This document shows, in pieces, positions 62,005 through 64,000 of a DNA stretch of 64,000 nt (its first letter is position 1; every line of letters starts with the position of its first letter). The position numbers and the translations under genes are program-made. The DNA is from Atopobium sp. oral taxon 199 str. F0494 (GTDB taxonomy: Bacteria; Actinomycetota; Coriobacteriia; Coriobacteriales; Atopobiaceae). The DNA is taken from positions 1,240,001 to 1,304,000 of the forward strand of contig NZ_KE150486.1 in assembly GCF_000411555.1 (NCBI RefSeq), given 5' to 3'. The notes under the pieces were generated by a model that was not told the origin of the DNA, did not search any database, and saw only the letters and a program-made list of their open reading frames with translations.

Positions 62005-63400
62005 GTCAGCTGATATACTGCGGTTTTCCAGCGATGGCTGGCAAGCCCGCTATGATAAAAGCTTCACCAAAGAAAACATCGTCCGCCTTGCGGACGCCCT
62101 CGGTCACGTCTGGTCTGATGAGCAGCCTGGCGCCACAGTTATCGTGGGTTTTGATACGCGAGCGCAGTCTTCCGAATATGCGCGGCTTGTCGCTCAGGTC
62201 ATTGCTGCACACGGATTAGAGGTACGGGTTTCTGATCGTTTTTGCCCCACGCCGGCAGTCGGGTTCGCCTGTGCGACGTCGGACGATGCTGTTGGCGGCA
62301 TCATTATTACGGCGACCGAGCTTTCCTGCGAATACAATGGCATCGTCGTGCGCGATTACAACGGGGGTCCGGTATCTCGCGGTTTTTTGGATGTGGTTGA
62401 GCATCAGATCCCGCTGAAGCCCACCGAAGCGCGCGGCAACTATCAGACAATCAACCTTATGACTCCCTACCTTGAAACGCTTCTCTCAGAGGTGGACGTT
62501 GAGACGATCACTTCTTCTCGCCTGCGTGTTGTTGTGGATCCTATGTACGGCGCCGCTTCCGGATACGTTGCCGAGCTGCTCCGCGCCGCGGGCTGCAGCG
62601 TGCAGGAAATCCATGCGGGACCTCAGGATGATTTCGGCGGTATCCATCCGCAGCCTGCGGATCCATGGGCTGATGAGTGTTCCAGTGTTGTGCAGGAAAC
62701 AGGGGCTGACTTAGGCGTTTTGTTCGATGGCGACGGAGACCGGGCCGCTATAGTCGACGGGTCGGGGCACCTTCTGACGCCGCACGAGTTTGTTCCTTTG
62801 GTTATTAAGCACCTCGCTGCGTTTCGTGGCGAGAAGGGGCGCGTGATTTCTACGATTACCTGTTCCGCACGCATTTCTCGCCAGGCTGAGCGTCTGGGTT
62901 TGGAATCTGTGTCGGTGCCCGTGGGTTTCGCGCGCATCTACAACGAAATTGAGGCGGGAGATGTGTTGCTTGCTGCCGAAGAGTATGGTGGCATGTGTTT
63001 TCCGCATCACCTCCACGAAAGAGATGGACTGCTTGCGGCTCTCTATATAGTCGAGATGGTCGCAAAAAGCGAGAAAAGCATTGCAGAGCTTATTGCTGAG
63101 GATACGCTGGAGCTTGGACGCATGTGCTATATGCGCCGCGGTGTACGTCTTGACGCGGCGGCTACACAGGCGTTCCGCAATATCCTTCCCGGATTGAATC
63201 CCGCTGATGTTGCGGGGTATGAACCTGTATCCGTAAGCCACGCCGATGGCCTGCGCCTGCAATTTGCCGATAATTCATGGGTGTTGATTCGTCCGTCTCG
63301 CATGGACGCGCTGGTACGCGTCTATGCTGAGGCGTCGACCGAGGCGCAGCGCGACAAGCTTTTAGACGCCGCCTGCGAGATTGTGCGCAGAGAGGCGTAG
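61997..63400 (+). CDS. Phosphohexomutase (PGM/PMM family) with altered catalytic-serine motif
   Basis: 467 residues from TTG 61997, overlapping galU by eight bases; an ATG at 61958 would overlap more. Three-domain phosphohexomutase plan: metal loop DGDGDRAAIVD intact, and a sugar-loop equivalent AAEEYGG. The catalytic loop, normally TASHNP, reads TATELS (residues 105-110), so the phospho-Ser is replaced by Thr107 and His by Glu. It normally interconverts hexose 6- and 1-phosphates. Whether Thr can serve, or the enzyme has another role, is open. The galU overlap suggests glucose phosphate supply. Confidence 0.85.
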   Translation: MDKSADILRFSSDGWQARYDKSFTKENIVRLADALGHVWSDEQPGATVIVGFDTRAQSSEYARLVAQVIAAHGLEVRVSDRFCPTPAVGFACATSDDAVGGIIITATELSCEYNGIVVRDYNGGPVSRGFLDVVEHQIPLKPTEARGNYQTINLMTPYLETLLSEVDVETITSSRLRVVVDPMYGAASGYVAELLRAAGCSVQEIHAGPQDDFGGIHPQPADPWADECSSVVQETGADLGVLFDGDGDRAAIVDGSGHLLTPHEFVPLVIKHLAAFRGEKGRVISTITCSARISRQAERLGLESVSVPVGFARIYNEIEAGDVLLAAEEYGGMCFPHHLHERDGLLAALYIVEMVAKSEKSIAELIAEDTLELGRMCYMRRGVRLDAAATQAFRNILPGLNPADVAGYEPVSVSHADGLRLQFADNSWVLIRPSRMDALVRVYAEASTEAQRDKLLDAACEIVRREA

Positions 63401-63728
63401 ATGTTTCCTCCCTTCCACCCACCCTCTCGTTCCCGAATTGTGGAGGATTTGTGAAGACGGCCTTTTCGGGTCTTTCGAAGGGGGGTAGAGACTATAGTTA
63501 TTCCCCGCGCGACGCTGACAGACCTACTAAAAGCGCAGCGCAGCGAACCTTGAAAACCGGATACTGAGATCGTAAAAGATCGACAAAGACAGACTAGCGA
63601 AATAATCGAATGTGAATGCAAATTCACGCCAATTCTTATATTTCAGCGAATCCGAGATCAGCGTGATCTAAGCGAGGATTTATACTCACCTCTTTTAACC
63701 TCTACAGGCACATGTGTCTGTATCAGTT
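63401..63728 (+). promoter_or_regulatory. rRNA operon promoter and leader region
   Basis: No gene is seen in these 328 bases. A TATAGT box at 63493-63498 and a TTGAAA...TAAAAG pair (63550-63555, 63573-63578) are possible promoter elements; neither is convincing alone. CTTGAAAACCGGATACTGAG near 63549 resembles the conserved leader next to many rRNA genes. Leader RNA extends to the mature 16S start. Confidence 0.5.
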
Positions 63729-64000
63729 TGAATGGAGAGTTCGATCCTGGCTCAGGATGAACGCTGGCGGCGCGCCTAACACATGCAAGTCGAACGATTA
63801 AAGCACCTTTTAGGTGTGTATAAAGTGGCGAACGGCTGAGTAACACGTGGGCAACCTGCCCTCCTCTTGGGGATAGCCTCGGGAAACCGAGGATAATACC
63901 CGATACTTCACTTGAGCCGCATGACTCAAGTGAGAAAGCTTTTGCGGAGAAGGATGGGCCCGCGGCCTGTTAGCTTGTTGGTGGGGTAGAGGCCTACCAA
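63729..64000 (+). rRNA. 16S ribosomal RNA, 5' part, cut by window edge
   Basis: AGAGTTCGATCCTGGCTCAG begins at 63736 (equivalent to E. coli position 8), followed by GATGAACGCTGGCGGCGCG, AGTCGAACG and GGCGAACGGCTGAGTAACACGTGGG. The mature start is estimated at 63729. The sequence, including CCTCGGGAAACCGAGGATAATACCCGATA, is of Coriobacteriia/Atopobiaceae type by eye. Confidence 0.97.

Overview
The window fits a member of the Atopobiaceae (class Coriobacteriia, Actinomycetota; a Lancefieldella/Olsenella-type organism). The basis is the start of a 16S rRNA gene at the right edge, backbone genes of moderate GC, actinobacterial gene order (atpBEFHAGDC followed by murA), and a glycyl-radical arylacetate decarboxylase locus of a kind known from this family. 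Genus and species are inference; no search was run.

Left part (1-16.5 kb): accessory and mosaic. After a few small enzymes and regulators (radical SAM fragment, flavin reductase, B3/B4 protein, DUF4037 nucleotidyltransferase, XRE regulator, alpha/beta hydrolase) comes an AT-rich stretch. It holds a 41-bp palindrome, an AlbA_2-type regulator broken by three lesions, and a decayed copy of the C-terminal extension of an rRNA methyltransferase. Next is a minus-strand cassette of five genes at 7.86-11.97 kb: HTH protein, GIY-YIG nuclease with two DUF4357 domains, an unrecognised alpha/beta-like protein, a large glycine-rich membrane protein and a 49-residue ORF. It looks like an undescribed multi-gene system, possibly defensive. 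Beside it lies a 3.2-kb AT-rich element bounded by an 18-bp direct repeat (12105-12122 and 15321-15338). The element sits inside the 3' end of rlmD, replaces the last few residues of RlmD by about 90 new ones, and leaves the displaced native 3' end (13 codons plus stop) at its far boundary. It carries a hydrolase, two related membrane proteins and a transglutaminase-like protein, but no recombinase.

Middle (16.7-43 kb): an L-2-hydroxyacid dehydrogenase; a FecCD-type metal-chelate ABC transporter with a THEP1-type NTPase and a DUF4213/DUF364 protein; a four-gene operon that makes 2-aminoethylphosphonate and probably activates it as CMP-AEP (phnW, aepX, pntC-like, aepY); tRNA-Ser(UGA), tadA, a DEAD-box helicase and metA of the acetyl-transferring type; several surface or membrane proteins of unknown function; and the prfA-prmC-tsaC-rpiB-upp run.

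The arylacetate decarboxylase locus (41.2-50.8 kb) has a PocR/LuxR regulator, a pseudo-receiver protein, the radical-SAM activase, the large and small decarboxylase subunits, an MFS transporter, and two DUF4125-like proteins flanking a TPR protein. Its likely products are p-cresol-type compounds. The small subunit lacks most ligands of its first Fe-S cluster. The divergent promoter holds two long inverted repeats.

Right part (51-64 kb): the complete F-type ATP synthase operon running into murA and an LCP-family cell-wall enzyme, a DtxR-like regulator, galU, a phosphohexomutase with an altered catalytic-serine motif, and an rRNA leader with the first ~270 bases of 16S rRNA. A 9-mer (GGCGAGAAG / CTTCTCGCC) recurs at least 15 times in the backbone and not, by eye, in the mosaic left part.
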